Source: Drechslerella dactyloides
Lineage: Eukaryota; Ascomycota; Orbiliomycetes; Orbiliales; Orbiliaceae
Reading direction: 5' to 3'
DNA: 64,000 bases
Assembly: GCA_020064725.1 (NCBI GenBank)
Contig: JAGTWJ010000010.1
Location: forward strand, 868,001-932,000
How positions within the stretch are numbered: position 1 is the first letter of the stretch; each line of letters opens with the position of its first letter. A model generated the notes under the pieces. It made no database searches. It was not told where the DNA came from and saw only the letters and a list, made by a program, of their open reading frames with translations. Shown here piece after piece: positions 1 to 12,230 of this stretch. The translations under genes and the position numbers were made by a program.

Positions 1-241
1 GCTCAAAGCGGGTGATGATTGGGCCAACGAGTCCCCTCTAGCAGTACAGTCTTGTTAGAATTGATGCTTTCTTTAGATACCATCACTGAGAATAAATTCG
101 CGTTGAGGTTGTTGACTAACGTGGACACCATCGGGCTTGATAGCAATGAAGCTGTACAGACACGCATCAGCAACTGTATTAGAACCAAGTTGACGATCAT
201 TGGGATAAGAAAAGAACTTACGTCTGCTCGCTGGAAGACAT
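1..241 (-). CDS. NDK1: Nucleoside diphosphate kinase, 5' part only (cut by window edge)
   Basis: Transfers the gamma-phosphate between nucleoside triphosphates and diphosphates through a phospho-histidine. Only the N-terminus is present. A 20-nt first exon (241-222, ATG at 241) and a 31-nt second exon (151-121) give MSSSEQTFIAIKPDGVH. The third exon (37-1 and beyond) continues RGLVGPIITRFE. This is the NDK start, where the family normally reads AIKPDGVQRGLVG; here Gln is His. Introns are 221-152 (GTAAGT..ACAG) and 120-38 (GTTAGT..CTAG). The active-site histidine lies outside the window. No single long reading frame reveals this gene because the exons are tiny, so the call rests on splicing plus a very characteristic motif. 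Confidence 0.88.
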
Positions 242-1922
242 CTTGATTGTTCGATGTAAAGAGAACTGATCTGTCCTGTCAATGGTATCGTCCGTGGTGT
301 GAATACGTCTATGGAGGGGTAACAAAGTGGGATGGGGAAGAAATCAACAGCGTGGAGTGGGGTCAACTAACCTTTGAATTTCTCCCCCAGCAGAACTCAA
401 AACAGCACAGCTTGCCGAGCAAACACACACACACCACCACCCCAGGCGTCGACAGGCGGAGGCATTTTGCTGTCCCTGCATGCAGCTGGCCCAACTGTGC
501 TGAGGGTCTACTCGAGAACGGCCCATTCCGTTTCCTCTCGTCGACAAGCCCGTTTTGCCCAATTGAGACCGCCTCAGGCGAGGTCGACCGTCTGGGAAGG
601 TAGCAGCGGGTGACAACACCAGAGACAACGGATCGCAATCATCGCCATTTCGAACATCTCAATTCCGCGCGGAAACAATGATATATCGGGTAACAGGACC
701 TCCACCTTTGCAGCTTCACTTCAGGTAAGCATGCCGTAATTAATGCATTTACGAGTTTTTGAGTTTCCGTTGGAAATTGCAAGCTGCAGCAGCTAATGAC
801 TAGCTTGCGTACCCAGGTCTGCCTGGGAAAAGGCCATAGTCTGCTCCCATTGGGCGCTCTCAGCTTCGCTGCCTCATTCGTGAAAGCAGTTCAATCGGCG
901 CCCGTGCAGGCGAAAGAATGCTGGTGAAAGCAGCTAGCTATGGCAGCAGCTAAGCTCGGGCTTCGACTGGTGCTTGCCGCACGCGTAAGCTGTTGAGGGC
1001 TCCTCCCGCCTGATTCGCCAGCGGGTTTCAGGGACCACCGTCGAGATCAGTGCCAAACCCGGCGTGCTTCTTCATGCACGGAAAGAATTTTCGTCGCTGT
1101 CTGACACAGCCGGCCCCAGCATCATACGCGGAGGTCTCGCAAGCGGTCTAGTGACCTCCGAGATATCTCGAGTCGATGGGAATCCTGTCGACACAATGCC
1201 GTCACCGAACAGCGGTATCGTATCCGCTCGTTCAGTTACGAGTCGGTGAAACAGCCGGGCGAGAGATTCAGATTCGCAGGAGTCGGTCGCACCACCGTCC
1301 GGGGTCGCCCATCCCCCATCGCACAGCCTTAATTTCGCCCGCTGTTCGCTCGAAAACGGGCCCCCACTGCGACCGGCTGATGTTTTATGTTTAATACTGC
1401 GGCCACGGGCAGTCTGAGTGGTTGCCCGGAGCAGGGGACCAGCTCGCCAGGTAAAATAGTAAATTTGTGCAGCCATCCCTTTTATTTCTCGAGCTAAGTT
1501 ACCTGACCCGTGCAGCCAGCCCAGCTTCGTCAATTTAGCAGCTCTCCTTTTTCCCGATCTCTTTCTTATTTTCCTCTCAATTTTACTATTCCCGCATCTT
1601 AACCCTTCTTACTAACACCCTCTCATCAGCTCGCCTGCTGCTGCTGCTGCTGCTTGTTACTGCTGCGCTATCACACCTTGCAGCAGTTCCCGAACGAAAC
1701 GCTATCACGAATTTCCTTATTGCATTGTCTTACGCAGCTGCTTCTCGCCTCATCGCGCAACCTCACGGCCTCTCCATCTCTCTCTTTCAATAGTTCATAC
1801 TGCTCATCGCATAACACGTTCGCTTCGCTCATATGCGCTAGTATCCTGTGATATCTCTTAGTTGTTCTTATATATTACACAGTATATCAAAACCGGTCCT
1901 TTAGCGCATCACATCCCCAACA
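242..1922. other. Intergenic, divergent promoter region
   Basis: No supported gene. It separates the 5' ends of the NDK gene (-) and the DUF4048-type gene (+). The last 350 bases are strongly pyrimidine-rich, as in fungal leaders, and hold a (CTG)6 run at 1635-1652. Short open frames here have no recognisable content. Confidence 0.6.
1635..1652 (+). repeat. (CTG)6 microsatellite
   Basis: Six perfect CTG units in the presumed 5' leader of the downstream gene, about 270 bases before its ATG. Confidence 0.9.
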
Positions 1923-3648
1923 ATGTCGTCCACAGACCTCGTATCGCTGGAAGATACGCCGCTGGCCGCCACAAAGAACACTACCAACGAACCGTCTCTA
2001 CTGGATGCAATGGAGTCCGAGCAAAGTCAACTGGATACGCCCTCACTCGCCGCGATGACGGCGGACAAAGAGCCCTTGACCGTCAAGACATCCCAGCGCA
2101 AGTCCGTCGACTTTCACCCGTCTGTCTCCGCCACTAGCAACCCGAATTCTCCACGCCATAGCAAACGCCAGTCCATGAGCTTCCCCGTCAATGTAACTCC
2201 AACATACTATCCTGCGACGCACTACAACCAGCTCCGGAGCCCAAATGTGCATCAGCATACCAGAGCGGCCTCGGAGAGCCTTCCCGCGACGCCCATCACG
2301 GACCATCACCAAGTCGAGCCGGCGAGCGACCCCGTCGGCTTCCTCACCGTGCTTGCCGGACAGGAGCGGAGAGTGCTGGAGCTGAAAGAAGAGCTACTCA
2401 GAGCGGACGCGGAACTGGAAAAACTGAAGCGAAAATGGGCCATGCACGAAGCCACGCGCAAGAGGTCCGAGCCGGCCTCAACCGTCGACCAGATGCGCAA
2501 TCTCGAGCTGGCCGACGAGTCCAAGAAGCATGCGCGACGGCAATCGACTGGTGTTGCGCTCAAGGCCTCCCGACGGACCACGTTCAACGGCAACACAAGG
2601 CACCAACGCACGCTGTCGTTGCTCTCGCCAGAACGAACGCACTTCCACTCCTTTCCCCAACCGGCAGATGTGGATGAGCCACTCAAGCCTGCAAAAGCCA
2701 GTGCGGCGAAGGACACTGCCTCATTTCCGTTCGAGAGCGGATATGAAAAATCGGTGTATGAGCCACTCAAGCCAACGACACCTGGCAAGAAGGTCGGCCA
2801 CCAAGAGGCCCTCATCGCCACTGGTAAGCAGATGGCCGAGGACTTCAAGGAGGGCCTATGGACCTTCATCGAAGATCTCCGACAGGCGACTGTCGGTGAG
2901 GAAATGGCTGCCAACGGTCAGAAACAGGCCGCTTCCAGCTCTCCCAATACCGCTGCTGCGCTGAAGAAGAAGAACAGCAAAGCAAACCTTAAGATCACGC
3001 CTGTCCCGGCAGCATCGGGACTCAAGGCGAAATCGAAGAAGGCCAAGTCGTCGACACCGAAGGCCACTAAGCTGGTCGATATCAATGATGATTTCTGGTC
3101 TCAGATGGATCCGGATGGGCCCCTGAGCGCGAAGACCAAGGACGTCGAGGAGCTCGACCTCTTCAAGGATTCCGCGCCGGCTCCCTTCGTGTACAAGAAG
3201 GGACATGTAAAGCCCGAATCCGTCCGCTGGTCGTCGAGTACGATCGTCTCAGAGATGGGGAGTGACATCATGTCTCCGGGCGCCTTCAGCTCTCCCCGCA
3301 CGAGCACCAGGTAAGAGATCCTGTCCACGTTCTCTACTCTTTTGCGCGATGCTAACGGATGCGCTGTTTAGCTCCCGGTCTCGGTCTTCCTCACCCGACC
3401 GCAAGCTCGTCGAGCCCTTCCCTGAAAAGAGCGCAGGAGAGCTCTTCCAGGCACTGGCCGACTCGCAGCAAGCGCCCTGGGGCATGATTGCCGCTCCGCT
3501 CGGCAACCTTAAGCGGACCGCAACGGCGGTCTTGACACAACTTGAGAAGGGACTCGCGCCCTTGCCGGGTCAGTCACCGTATTACGACCTGGAGAACGCG
3601 CGGATCCCCGCCACTGCCGACCTCACTAAATCGAAGAAGCAGCATTGA
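1923..3648 (+). CDS. DUF4048-type conserved fungal protein
   Basis: Two exons, 1923-3310 and 3372-3648, with a 61-nt intron (GTAAGA..GCTAAC..TTTAG), give a 554-aa protein. It is Ser/Pro/Lys-rich and mostly disordered. A predicted coiled coil of about 30 residues (AGQERRVLELKEELLRADAE) begins near residue 145, and a conserved stretch around residues 295-325 includes GKQMAEDFKEGLWTFIEDLR. The coiled coil plus the FKEGLWTFIEDLRQAT block and the C-terminal WGMIAAPLGNLKRTA segment match what I know of the DUF4048 fungal family, whose function is unknown. Several RxxS/SP sites suggest phosphorylation (inference). Start chosen at the first ATG after the pyrimidine-rich leader (CAACAATG). Confidence 0.85.
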
Positions 3649-4194
3649 TTTAACATGCATACGGCATGAACGATCGACTTTTCTATAACCGTTGTCTGTA
3701 CTATATACTTGTTTTGCATCATTATGCATTTCGGAACTCGGCTCGACTATCGATTTCCACTTCCACGTTTTTAATCTTTTAAGCATCTTGAACGATCTCG
3801 GCCACGTTTGCAGGAAGACGCAGGTCCTTTGACGCCTGCTTTTCCACCATTTTCTTTTTTCTCTTAAAAAGCATTCTACCAAATTGTGGCATGGGTGGCC
3901 AGATTATTCTTCTCGAGGGACGACGACACGAGAGCAACGTTTTACAACTTATATTTCATAAGAGTCTTTTCAATGATACCATTTTCACATTTTCTTCGGA
4001 TCACTCGTTTCTCTCTTTCCGATGTCGTTAAATGAATGTAAATATATAGATTGTAGTCTAGTAATGCGAATAACATCATTACAGTCTATCTTTCGTGTTC
4101 GCATACACTCCCGAGGTATACAAAGCACCAAGGCAACTACTAGAAGCTTCGCACTAGGCTAATACATCTATGATGGTTGATATATAGTTTGGTG
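3649..4194. other. Intergenic between convergent genes
   Basis: AT-rich 3' flanks of two convergent genes. I see no gene. Confidence 0.6.
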
Positions 4195-5284
4195 TTATTG
4201 ACTGAGAGGAGACGTTTTCGCAACTACCTTGCCCGCTATCTCTTTGAATATCGGACATAGTGCGTTCTTTTGATACTTGTCCAAAAGTGACTCCTTCGCC
4301 CCCTCAGTTTCCCCACCGCTATTGCCATCTTCAATCATCATCACAAACGACGGATCGATAGGCACCGCGCCGAAAAAATCGATCTCATACTGCTCTGCGA
4401 GGACTTTACCCCCGCCGGACGAGAAGACATTTGTACATTCCTGGGATACGACATCATTGAATGAATTAACCAACCATTCACTTGCATTGACCTCAATATA
4501 GGAAAAGGAGGTATGTCTTACCGAGCAGTGCGGACATACGAAGCCGCTCATGTTCTCCACGACGCCGAGGATGTCGATGCCGACCTTTTTGCAAAAGTTG
4601 ACTTCCTTGCGCACGTCCGCTGTCGCGACAGCCTGCGGTGTCGTTACGATGACGGCGCCGTCGACTATCCTCAGCGAGCGCAGCTGCTCTGCCAGCGATA
4701 TATGCTCGTCCGATGTCCCTATATTTCCAACCCATCCAGTCAGTCGGTTAACACTGGTATCTCCAGGGTATGTTGGCGTGCGTACCGGGCGGCGTATCCA
4801 CGAGCAGATAGTCCATCTCTCCCCACAGCACGTCTGTCAGAAATTGCCTGACCATCGCCGTCTTCTTCGGACCCCGCCAGACAACCGAGTCCCCGCGATC
4901 CCGCAGCAGGAAGCCCAAACTCATACACCTAATGCTCCCGCCGCTCTCAGCCAGCGTTCGCCCGCCGTCGACAGGGACGGGGATCCAGCCGCCCGGCGCG
5001 GAGAGGACGCTGGCAGACTCGATGCCGAACATGCGCGGGATGTTTGGGCCCGTTAGGTCGATGTCGAGGACGCCGACGGAGTAGCCGCGCGTGGCGAGGG
5101 AGAGGGCTAGCTGTGTCGTTACGGAGGATTTGCCGACGCCGCCTTTGCCGGAGAGGACCTGCGTGTGTTATACGGTGCAAAGTTAGCGTACGCATATGGA
5201 TGTAGTGAGCGTGTATGCGTGCGCCCTGGTGGGGTTGAGGGTGCGTACGAGGACGACATGCTTGACTTTGTTCAGTGATGTCAT
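4195..5284 (-). CDS. CFD1: Cytosolic Fe-S cluster assembly factor Cfd1 (NUBP2)
   Basis: P-loop ATPase that works with Nbp35 as the scaffold for cytosolic and nuclear Fe-S protein maturation (CIA pathway). Four exons: 5284-5249, 5158-4786, 4718-4522 and 4440-4195, giving 283 aa. The deviant Walker A GKGGVGKS lies at residues 16-23. VLDIDLTGPNIPRMFG, LVDTPPGTSDEH and FCKKVGIDILGVVENMSGF follow. The cluster-ligand CPHC at about residues 198-201 is followed by ECTN at 203-206. There is no N-terminal four-cysteine extension, which separates it from Nbp35. The only unusual point is the 36-nt first exon. It is divergent from the glucosidase II gene, with 827 bases between the starts. Confidence 0.95.
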
Positions 5285-6111
5285 AGCTGCGGATGTATCT
5301 AGACTTTTCTCAAACTACGCCTGGCCCTCCGAGATGGATAGCCCTACAGCAGGAGAGAAGACTGGTATATAGCTGGTGTGTGCGCCGTACGTAGCGGGAT
5401 AGATGCGACTACATGATGCGAGGTTGGCGGTGAAGAGTCAGTATTCGAGATTCTTGCGGTGGGCGAGCTCGGTAAGTTGCGACGGCGGGAGCTTAGCAAT
5501 CAAGCTCCCCTGCTTAGCCGAAGACCGGCTGGCTACGCCTTCCGCCAGCGGCACCGGTATGTGGAGCAACCAGTCTGTTTACTGCATTATGATATATGAT
5601 ACACTCAATAGATTTATATCAAACGGTTTGTGAACCAGCTGAATAAGAATTGGGGTAAGGGATAGTTCTCGAGTAGCGATTGTGAGAGAATCCTGAGGTA
5701 GGCTCGTGTAGGCGTGCCCGCGTGCCCGTACCCGCACCGGCTCCCCATTTGACTCCGACTTCGAGTATACAAGCCGAAGGAACATTCACCTTTCATTGCG
5801 ATCCCCACTCTAATTACAGAGACGACACCCGTAGCTCTCTGGACTGGAAAGTTCAATCGAAGTGTTTGGTTGCGTTTCTGTTTGCTGGCCTTGGCACGTT
5901 AAGCTGCATCCGGCACGTCAAGATGAACACCTAAGCTTCGCGGGTCAGCTCTGGTGCACGAGATCGAGGGATCAATATTGATTCCAGCCACGCCTCGGAT
6001 CTCAATTGATCCCTCGCACACAGCTGCGCTTTTGTCGCTAAGCTCAGTCCCCTTTCCCCTCAATTGACGGCTTTTCTGGTTGGGCCGACGCAACCATACC
6101 TCTACACTCTG
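5285..6111. promoter_or_regulatory. Divergent promoter region CFD1 / glucosidase II alpha
   Basis: No gene is supported. The stretch holds both 5' regions. I could not identify a TATA box or a named factor site with confidence. Confidence 0.5.
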
Positions 6112-9100
6112 ATGCGGTTGCTCCAGAATCTCCTCACGCCGGCGTCCCCAGCTGCTGGTCGTCTCGCTGTCCTCCTGCTCCTCCTCGATCTGATCACACC
6201 CGCCGCCACGGTTAAGCACGAGAACTTCAAGACCTGTTCGCAGTCCGGCTTTTGCCGACGGAACAGGGCCTTCGCCGATGATGCAATTGCCGCCGGCGGT
6301 GAGTGGACATCGCCCTACGAAGTCAGGGAGGGCACGATAGCACTTCAGAATGGCGTCCTCACCGCTGAGATTCTGAAGACGGTTCCCGGCCAGGAGGAGA
6401 AGGTCGTGCTGCCTCTTGCCATTAAATTTCACAAGACCGGGGCCGTGAGAGTTACTATCGATGAGCTGAAGAGGCAGAAGGGCGAAATCGAGCTGAGAGG
6501 GCAGAGCAGAGTTCGGAAGGAACGGTATGATGAGACGGAACGATACGCACTGGTGCCGGATTGGGACGTTAGGGACGATAAAGTCGTCTACGAAAACCGA
6601 AAGGGCCAAATCACCATGAAGTTCGGTCCGGGATTGAAATATAAGGCCGTCGTGACGGTGAATCCCTTCGCTGTCAAGTTTGAGCGAGATGGCGAGACAC
6701 ATATAGTCTTCAACGACCGGGGGCTTATGAACGTGGAGCACTGGAGAAACCAACCGCCTGCCCCAGAAGAGGGTAAAGAAAAGCACCCGGAAGACTTGGA
6801 CGGCGGGTGGGACGAGACCTTTGGAGGGAATACCGACACTAAACCAAGGGGTCCTGAGGCGGTGGCTCTCGACATCACCTTCCCGGGATACGAGCATGTC
6901 TACGGTATCCCCAGTCATGCTACAAGTCTTTCTCTCAAGACGACGAGGGGCGGGGATGGCGCCTACACAGAGCCATACAGGATGTACAATGCCGACGTGT
7001 TTGAGTACATTGTCGACAGTCCGATGACTCTCTACGGCTCCATCCCGTTCATGCAAGCTCACCGCAAGGGCTCGAGCGTTGGCGTGCTATGGCTGAACGC
7101 CGCAGAAACTTGGGTTGATGTCATCAAGGAGAAACCTAAGACAATACTCCCCATTGGCGGGAAATCCGACGACACAAAGACTCATTGGATCTCGGAATCC
7201 GGCCTGCTCGATGTCTGGGTGTTTCTCGGCCCGGACCCTGCGACGCTGTATGCAGACTATGGCGCGCTGACCGGTTACACAAAGATGCCGCCAAGCTTCG
7301 CTATTGCCTACCACCAATGCCGCTGGAACTATATCTCGCAAGAGGACATCAAGGACATTAACAGGAAATTCGACAAGCACGAGATTCCATATGATGTCAT
7401 CTGGCTGGATATCGAGTACACCGATGGCAAGCGGTACTTCACTTTCGACCCGTTGACCTTCCCGGATCCCATGAGCATGATGAAGAACGTCGATAAGACG
7501 GAGCGAAAGGTCGTCGTGATCATTGATCCTCATATCAAGAACACAGACAACTACGAGGTTGTGGATGAGCTCAAATCGAAGGATCTCGCAGTGAAGGACA
7601 AGGACGGAAATATCTACGAGGGTTGGTGCTGGCCTGGCTCGTCACACTGGGTCGATGCCTTCAACCCTGCTGCCTTTGAATGGTGGAGTTCGCTATTCAC
7701 TTTCGAGAAGTTCAAAGGAACCGCAAAGAATACGTTCATCTGGAACGACATGAACGAGCCATCCGTGTTCAACGGACCAGAGACAACGATGCCCAAGGAC
7801 AATGTCCATTTCGAAAACTGGGAACATCGTGACGTCCACAACCTCAACGGAATGACCTTTATGAACGCCACTCACATGGCTCTTGAAGCTCGACAGGACT
7901 CTAAGGGCAGGACGCAGCGCAGCTTCGTTCTCACCCGCTCCTTCTTCGCTGGTGCTCAACGGCTTGGCGCGATGTGGACAGGTGATAACGAAGCCAAATG
8001 GGAGCACTTGCAAGCCGCATTCCCAATGCTTTTGTCGCAGGGTGTCGCCGGATTCCCATTCTCTGGTGCTGACGTCGGTGGGTTCTTCGGCAACCCATCG
8101 AAGGAGCTGCTCACGCGTTGGTACCAGTCGGGTATCTGGTATCCATTCTTCCGTGCCCACGCCCATATCGACGCTAAGAGACGCGAACCATATATCGCCG
8201 GCGACCCGTATACCAAAATCATGCGTGACGCCATCCAGCTTCGCTATGCCCTTCTGCCAGCGTGGTACACCGCCTTCCACCGAGCCTCGCAAGATGGCAT
8301 GCCGATCATCCGGCCGAACTTTGTCGTCCACCCGGATGACGAAGACGGGTTCGCTCTCGATGATCAAGTGTATGTTGGCGACACGGGCATTCTCGTCAAG
8401 CCTGTGGTGCATGAGGGTGTGGATAAAGTGCAGATCTATCTTGGCGATAATGAAGTCTACTATGACTACTGGACGTACAAGATTTACCAGGGTAAAGGGT
8501 TGAAGGAGTATCCGGCGGCGTTGGATCAAATACCGGTGCTGATGAGGGGTGGACATGTTATCCCCCGGCGAGACCGACATCGGAGGTCAAGCGGGCTGAT
8601 GAAGTATGATCCATTCACTTTGGTGGTCGTTCTGAACAATAAGGTATGGCCCTCCCATCAATATACTAAAACACAGTATAGGAATGGCTAGGAAAACTAA
8701 TCTTGTGTACAACAGGGCAACGCCGAGGGCTACCTCTACCACGATGATGGCGAGAGCTTCGATTACCAGAAGGGCCACTATATCCACCGCAAGTTCACCT
8801 TCGACAGTTCTACCAGGTCGCTTTCCTCCACCGACCTCCACAAGGATCCTCCCACAGCAGCAGCCTACAACAAGATCGCGAAGTCACTACTGGTTGAAAA
8901 GATCCTAATCGTGGGCGCCAGCAGGACTATCAAGCCTAGCGCCCTCGCGAAGGGTAAATCCAAGGCTACAGTCCTTGAGGACGGGAAGTACCGGAAGGCG
9001 AGTATGGTGTATACCGCTGCACAGGATAATACCTTTGGGGATACGCTATTGATCAGAAACCCGAAGGTGAGGATTGCAAATGACTGGACGGTGTACCTAG

Positions 9101-9141
9101 ATAAGAAGGATGTTGGAGGCGCAGCCAAGGACGAATTGTAG
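6112..9141 (+). CDS. ROT2: Glucosidase II alpha subunit, GH31, with C-terminal KDEL
   Basis: ER enzyme that removes the two inner alpha-1,3-glucoses from N-glycans during quality control. Exons 6112-8643 and 8716-9141 give 985 aa. The ATG at 6112 starts a signal peptide (hydrophobic run about residues 17-31, cleavage near the following Ala). The reading frame extends upstream without an ATG. GH31 signatures are intact: IWLDIEYTDGKRYFTFD, IWNDMNEPSVF (nucleophile Asp about 546), TGDNEAKWEHL (acid/base Asp about 625), FPFSGADVGGF and WYPFFRAHAHID. Exon 2 completes the C-terminal beta domain and ends AAKDEL-stop. That is a canonical ER retrieval signal; this subunit is usually held in the ER by its beta partner instead. 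Confidence 0.96.
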
Positions 9142-9987
9142 ATGAACGAGGATTACACCATAGAGGTAGGTTTGGGGGTTGATATATCGATATCGATCGA
9201 TGCTAGATGCATGGCATACACAGATGGTGGCGCCGGGCTAGCTAGAAACATCAACGGGGTGTGTCGAGATTCTCGATTGGCCTAATGTCGATACAAAAAA
9301 GCATGCATATTTGTATGTAGAGTTTATTGTCAGTTCATGGGAACAAAGTTTCATAATAAAAGTGCACTATTTCGTGTGGTACCTGGTAGATTTGTAGACG
9401 TCTAGTCTCCAGGACAGACTTGACGCCAGCTCGCTATTTGCAGGAAATGCCGGATGCCATTTAGGGCTGACAGGGCCGCGCAACGCAGGCCTCACAAAAT
9501 ACCACAACGGTTTATAATTTGATGCATCAACGCCCCCGGCGTCTATAACTATATCGACATGTCCAGCGGGTCTGAATTGATACTAATGTGAATCAGGTGC
9601 TCGAAATTCACTCCTATGGAATGAACCCCAGCCTCTGCAGCATATGATGATCAGATAGACAGATACGCTGATGACAACGTAGAATATGCTCGGTCCCATG
9701 TGGCGGCTAGGTGGAGATCCCCGGAGCTCAATCGTGCTCGTTCAACCTGATGTCGTGTCATAAATATGAAAAATGCCAGCTCGTGCACACAGCTCGATCT
9801 GCCTTTTATATTTCTTTGCCATGAGGTTATTTCTCCGTTAAATCTCTTCTTGTCCATTAACTCTATCGGCGAGTGACACCTCCGCACTATATCATCAGAA
9901 ATATACACCAGCCGCAAAGCCGGTACCAACAGCACACACACTACAGATTTTTCCTTGTTACCGACTGTATAGCAAGCGCAGATCACA
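9142..9987. other. Intergenic
   Basis: 846 bases between two tandem + strand genes. No coding region recognised. The last 100 bases precede the ATG at 9988. Confidence 0.55.
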
Positions 9988-11457
9988 ATGTCTACAACCG
10001 AAAACTCAGGCAGCGAACGAAGCGGTTCGTCGCTTGACAGCATTACCTCGTGGGTGTCAGTCAACAGGGACCACGACGAAAAAACTGAGGACCAAAGTAT
10101 GTTCGGAACTGTGGTAGAGCAGCCAGAACCCCCTGAATCCAAATACGAACCGGGGAATTACCTCGAGCCTCCTCCAGCACCGAGAATCCGGTTCAGAACT
10201 CCACCTCATATTACCAGGACGCCCAAAGTACCGCCGCTAGATGATTACAAGTCTTCTAGCACCCCAAGAAAGCTACTTAATGGATCACCCATGCCGCTGC
10301 CTGAAACGCCCGATCTGCCAGCTGTATCGCCTCCACAGATCGGATCACCTCTGGAAATTGGAGAACCTCTGCTGCATGATTCACAATTTCTCAAAAGCTG
10401 GCCATCGGATTCATCGCCCGAGGATGATGCATCTCTGCAAAGTGGACCATCTCTTCAAAGCGAGCTGTCTAGCGCCGACTATTTCCAGACTACCGCTATT
10501 CCGGTTCCTCAACAACCTTATCCCGCCGAAGCGTATATAGATAGCAACCCCCCGCTATATACATATGAGACCGGCATTAAACGTATCGACACTCTTTTAG
10601 AGGCCAACTTGGAGGGACTTCAACGGAACAAGCGCTGTCTGGCTAGAAATCAGCAGGTCCTCGAAGAGTTCCAACGGTTCCTCAGCGTGGAACTATGCGG
10701 GCCTAGAATACAGGACCGCCCGCATCCTAAAGACAAATGGAGCAACTTGCGCCACTATGCCAACCGACAGCACACAGCAACGGCTTTACGCTCTACAGCC
10801 TTGGCGATACGTGAGAACGAGGTTGCGATTGACAAGTGCGCCAAGATACTGCGTGACGGACTTTCGGCAAGTACCATCCCTCGACAACCGCCACAGCCGA
10901 TGGCACCACCGCAGCCAACGATACCACCACAGCCAATGATGCCACCACAGCCAATAGTACTACCACAGTCAATGGTATTTGAACAGCCGACGAGTTCACA
11001 AAGGACAGATGAGTGGGCTCCGAGACCGAACGAGTGGACTCCGAGGGCAGATGAGTGGACTCCAACATCGCCGGCGGAGGTTCCCAAATCCACCTGTGAT
11101 GCTTCTACATCTCCCATTATGCATTTTACGCAGCCTATCAACGAAAATTCTACGTTCCCCATTATGCATTCCCCACGGCTAAGTAATTTGATGCAGAGCG
11201 GGGTACCCACGAAGGACGCCGAAACATATCAGAGCAACGGGGCGACTGTCAACAATGAATCTGTCCCTCAAACTAATGGTGCGAGTCACAACAATGAACC
11301 GGTGTATCAAAGCAACGGGGTAGCTCATAGTGATGGGTCAGATAGTACTCCTCCCCAGTATACGCCTCCTTCTTCTGAAAGCGAACAGGAAAGTGAGGAA
11401 GCAAACGACACGTCTACTGCCACCGAAGACGTGCTTCAAACTGGCGACAGCGGCTAG
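9988..11457 (+). CDS. Uncharacterised, largely disordered Pro/Gln/Ser-rich protein
   Basis: A single exon of 489 aa that I do not recognise. Residues 1-190 are acidic, Ser/Pro-rich and disordered. Residues about 195-295 are predicted helical and Arg/Lys-rich (IKRIDTLLEANLEGLQRNKR and LRSTALAIRENEVAIDKCAK). A PPQPM-type run follows at about 302-330, with five units varying around PPQPx. Next come three DEW/NEW repeats (DEWAPR, NEWTPR, DEWTPT), then paired PIMHF/PIMHS motifs and three QSNG-like repeats. The only fold-like part is the central helical segment. Repeat content and position next to the PNP pair suggest a lineage-specific accessory gene (inference). Start: CACAATGTCT. Confidence 0.6.
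   Translation: MSTTENSGSERSGSSLDSITSWVSVNRDHDEKTEDQSMFGTVVEQPEPPESKYEPGNYLEPPPAPRIRFRTPPHITRTPKVPPLDDYKSSSTPRKLLNGSPMPLPETPDLPAVSPPQIGSPLEIGEPLLHDSQFLKSWPSDSSPEDDASLQSGPSLQSELSSADYFQTTAIPVPQQPYPAEAYIDSNPPLYTYETGIKRIDTLLEANLEGLQRNKRCLARNQQVLEEFQRFLSVELCGPRIQDRPHPKDKWSNLRHYANRQHTATALRSTALAIRENEVAIDKCAKILRDGLSASTIPRQPPQPMAPPQPTIPPQPMMPPQPIVLPQSMVFEQPTSSQRTDEWAPRPNEWTPRADEWTPTSPAEVPKSTCDASTSPIMHFTQPINENSTFPIMHSPRLSNLMQSGVPTKDAETYQSNGATVNNESVPQTNGASHNNEPVYQSNGVAHSDGSDSTPPQYTPPSSESEQESEEANDTSTATEDVLQTGDSG
10888..11070 (+). repeat. Intragenic PPQP and (D/N)EW-x-PR repeats
   Basis: Two adjoining short-period coding repeats within the disordered protein. About five 18-nt CCACAGCCA-type units are followed by three 24-nt-spaced units encoding DEW/NEW plus APR or TPR. 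They are imperfect copies, as expected from replication slippage. Confidence 0.7.
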
Positions 11458-12230
11458 GCAGATATTGAGCTGGGAGGGTAGTGATGTGGCTAGAGCGAGT
11501 CAAAACACCTATTGGGAGTGTTCAGAACATGGCTAGTACTCATGTCATCAGTCGAGGCTATTGAGGGTCGACTCTTTGCATAGGTTTCAGTGTTTCATGA
11601 ACTTCGTACACCTTGAGCTTTCCTGTATAGAAGTGTTCACTGCGTTTTCTTACCAAAAGTTAGTTAACATTATAACCAATGAACCTACAGATCTATGTTC
11701 TACTTATGTATTCTTGTGCCAGCATTGTTGTTTCTGAGATGCTTGGTCTATAATCTTAGAAGGGTAGAGGGGCCAGCTAGTTGCTGTCCTCGAGATCTCT
11801 TGAATCCGAAGTCGCGTTCGTCGGGTAAGAGCAAATATTTTCGGTATCTCCTGTCTCGGGAGCGTCAGCGAAATGCCCAGTTGCTGCGATTGCATACTCT
11901 ATTTGAGATTGTGCGGCGAGTTCTTAAGCTTCTAGACCTGCCTGTGGTGATCATCTCTCCGTCATCCGGGTGATCGCATTGCAATTAGATATCGAGGTTG
12001 TCGAAACTGCTGGTTCATACGTGGGAGAAGAACCAAACACTGGACCATTGCATGCCTGTGAGTGGAGTTGCATGTGGACGAGGCTCATGCGCATGCGCTC
12101 TAAATCTGTCGCATCTGGCTGGGAGAGTACGTGGGCGTTCTGTGGCCATATGGGCGCTGAGGATTCTAGCTTATGAAGCCGTTCAATGCTATGTATACCT
12201 GTCTGGCGGCAACCTGGTAATCCTTTGCAT
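11458..12230. other. Intergenic between convergent genes
   Basis: 773 bases, AT-rich. Short open frames are present but without recognisable content. Confidence 0.5.

Noticed and set aside
5899..7062. 387-codon minus-strand frame
   Set aside because: Antisense shadow of the glucosidase II gene, which has clear GH31 motifs on the other strand.
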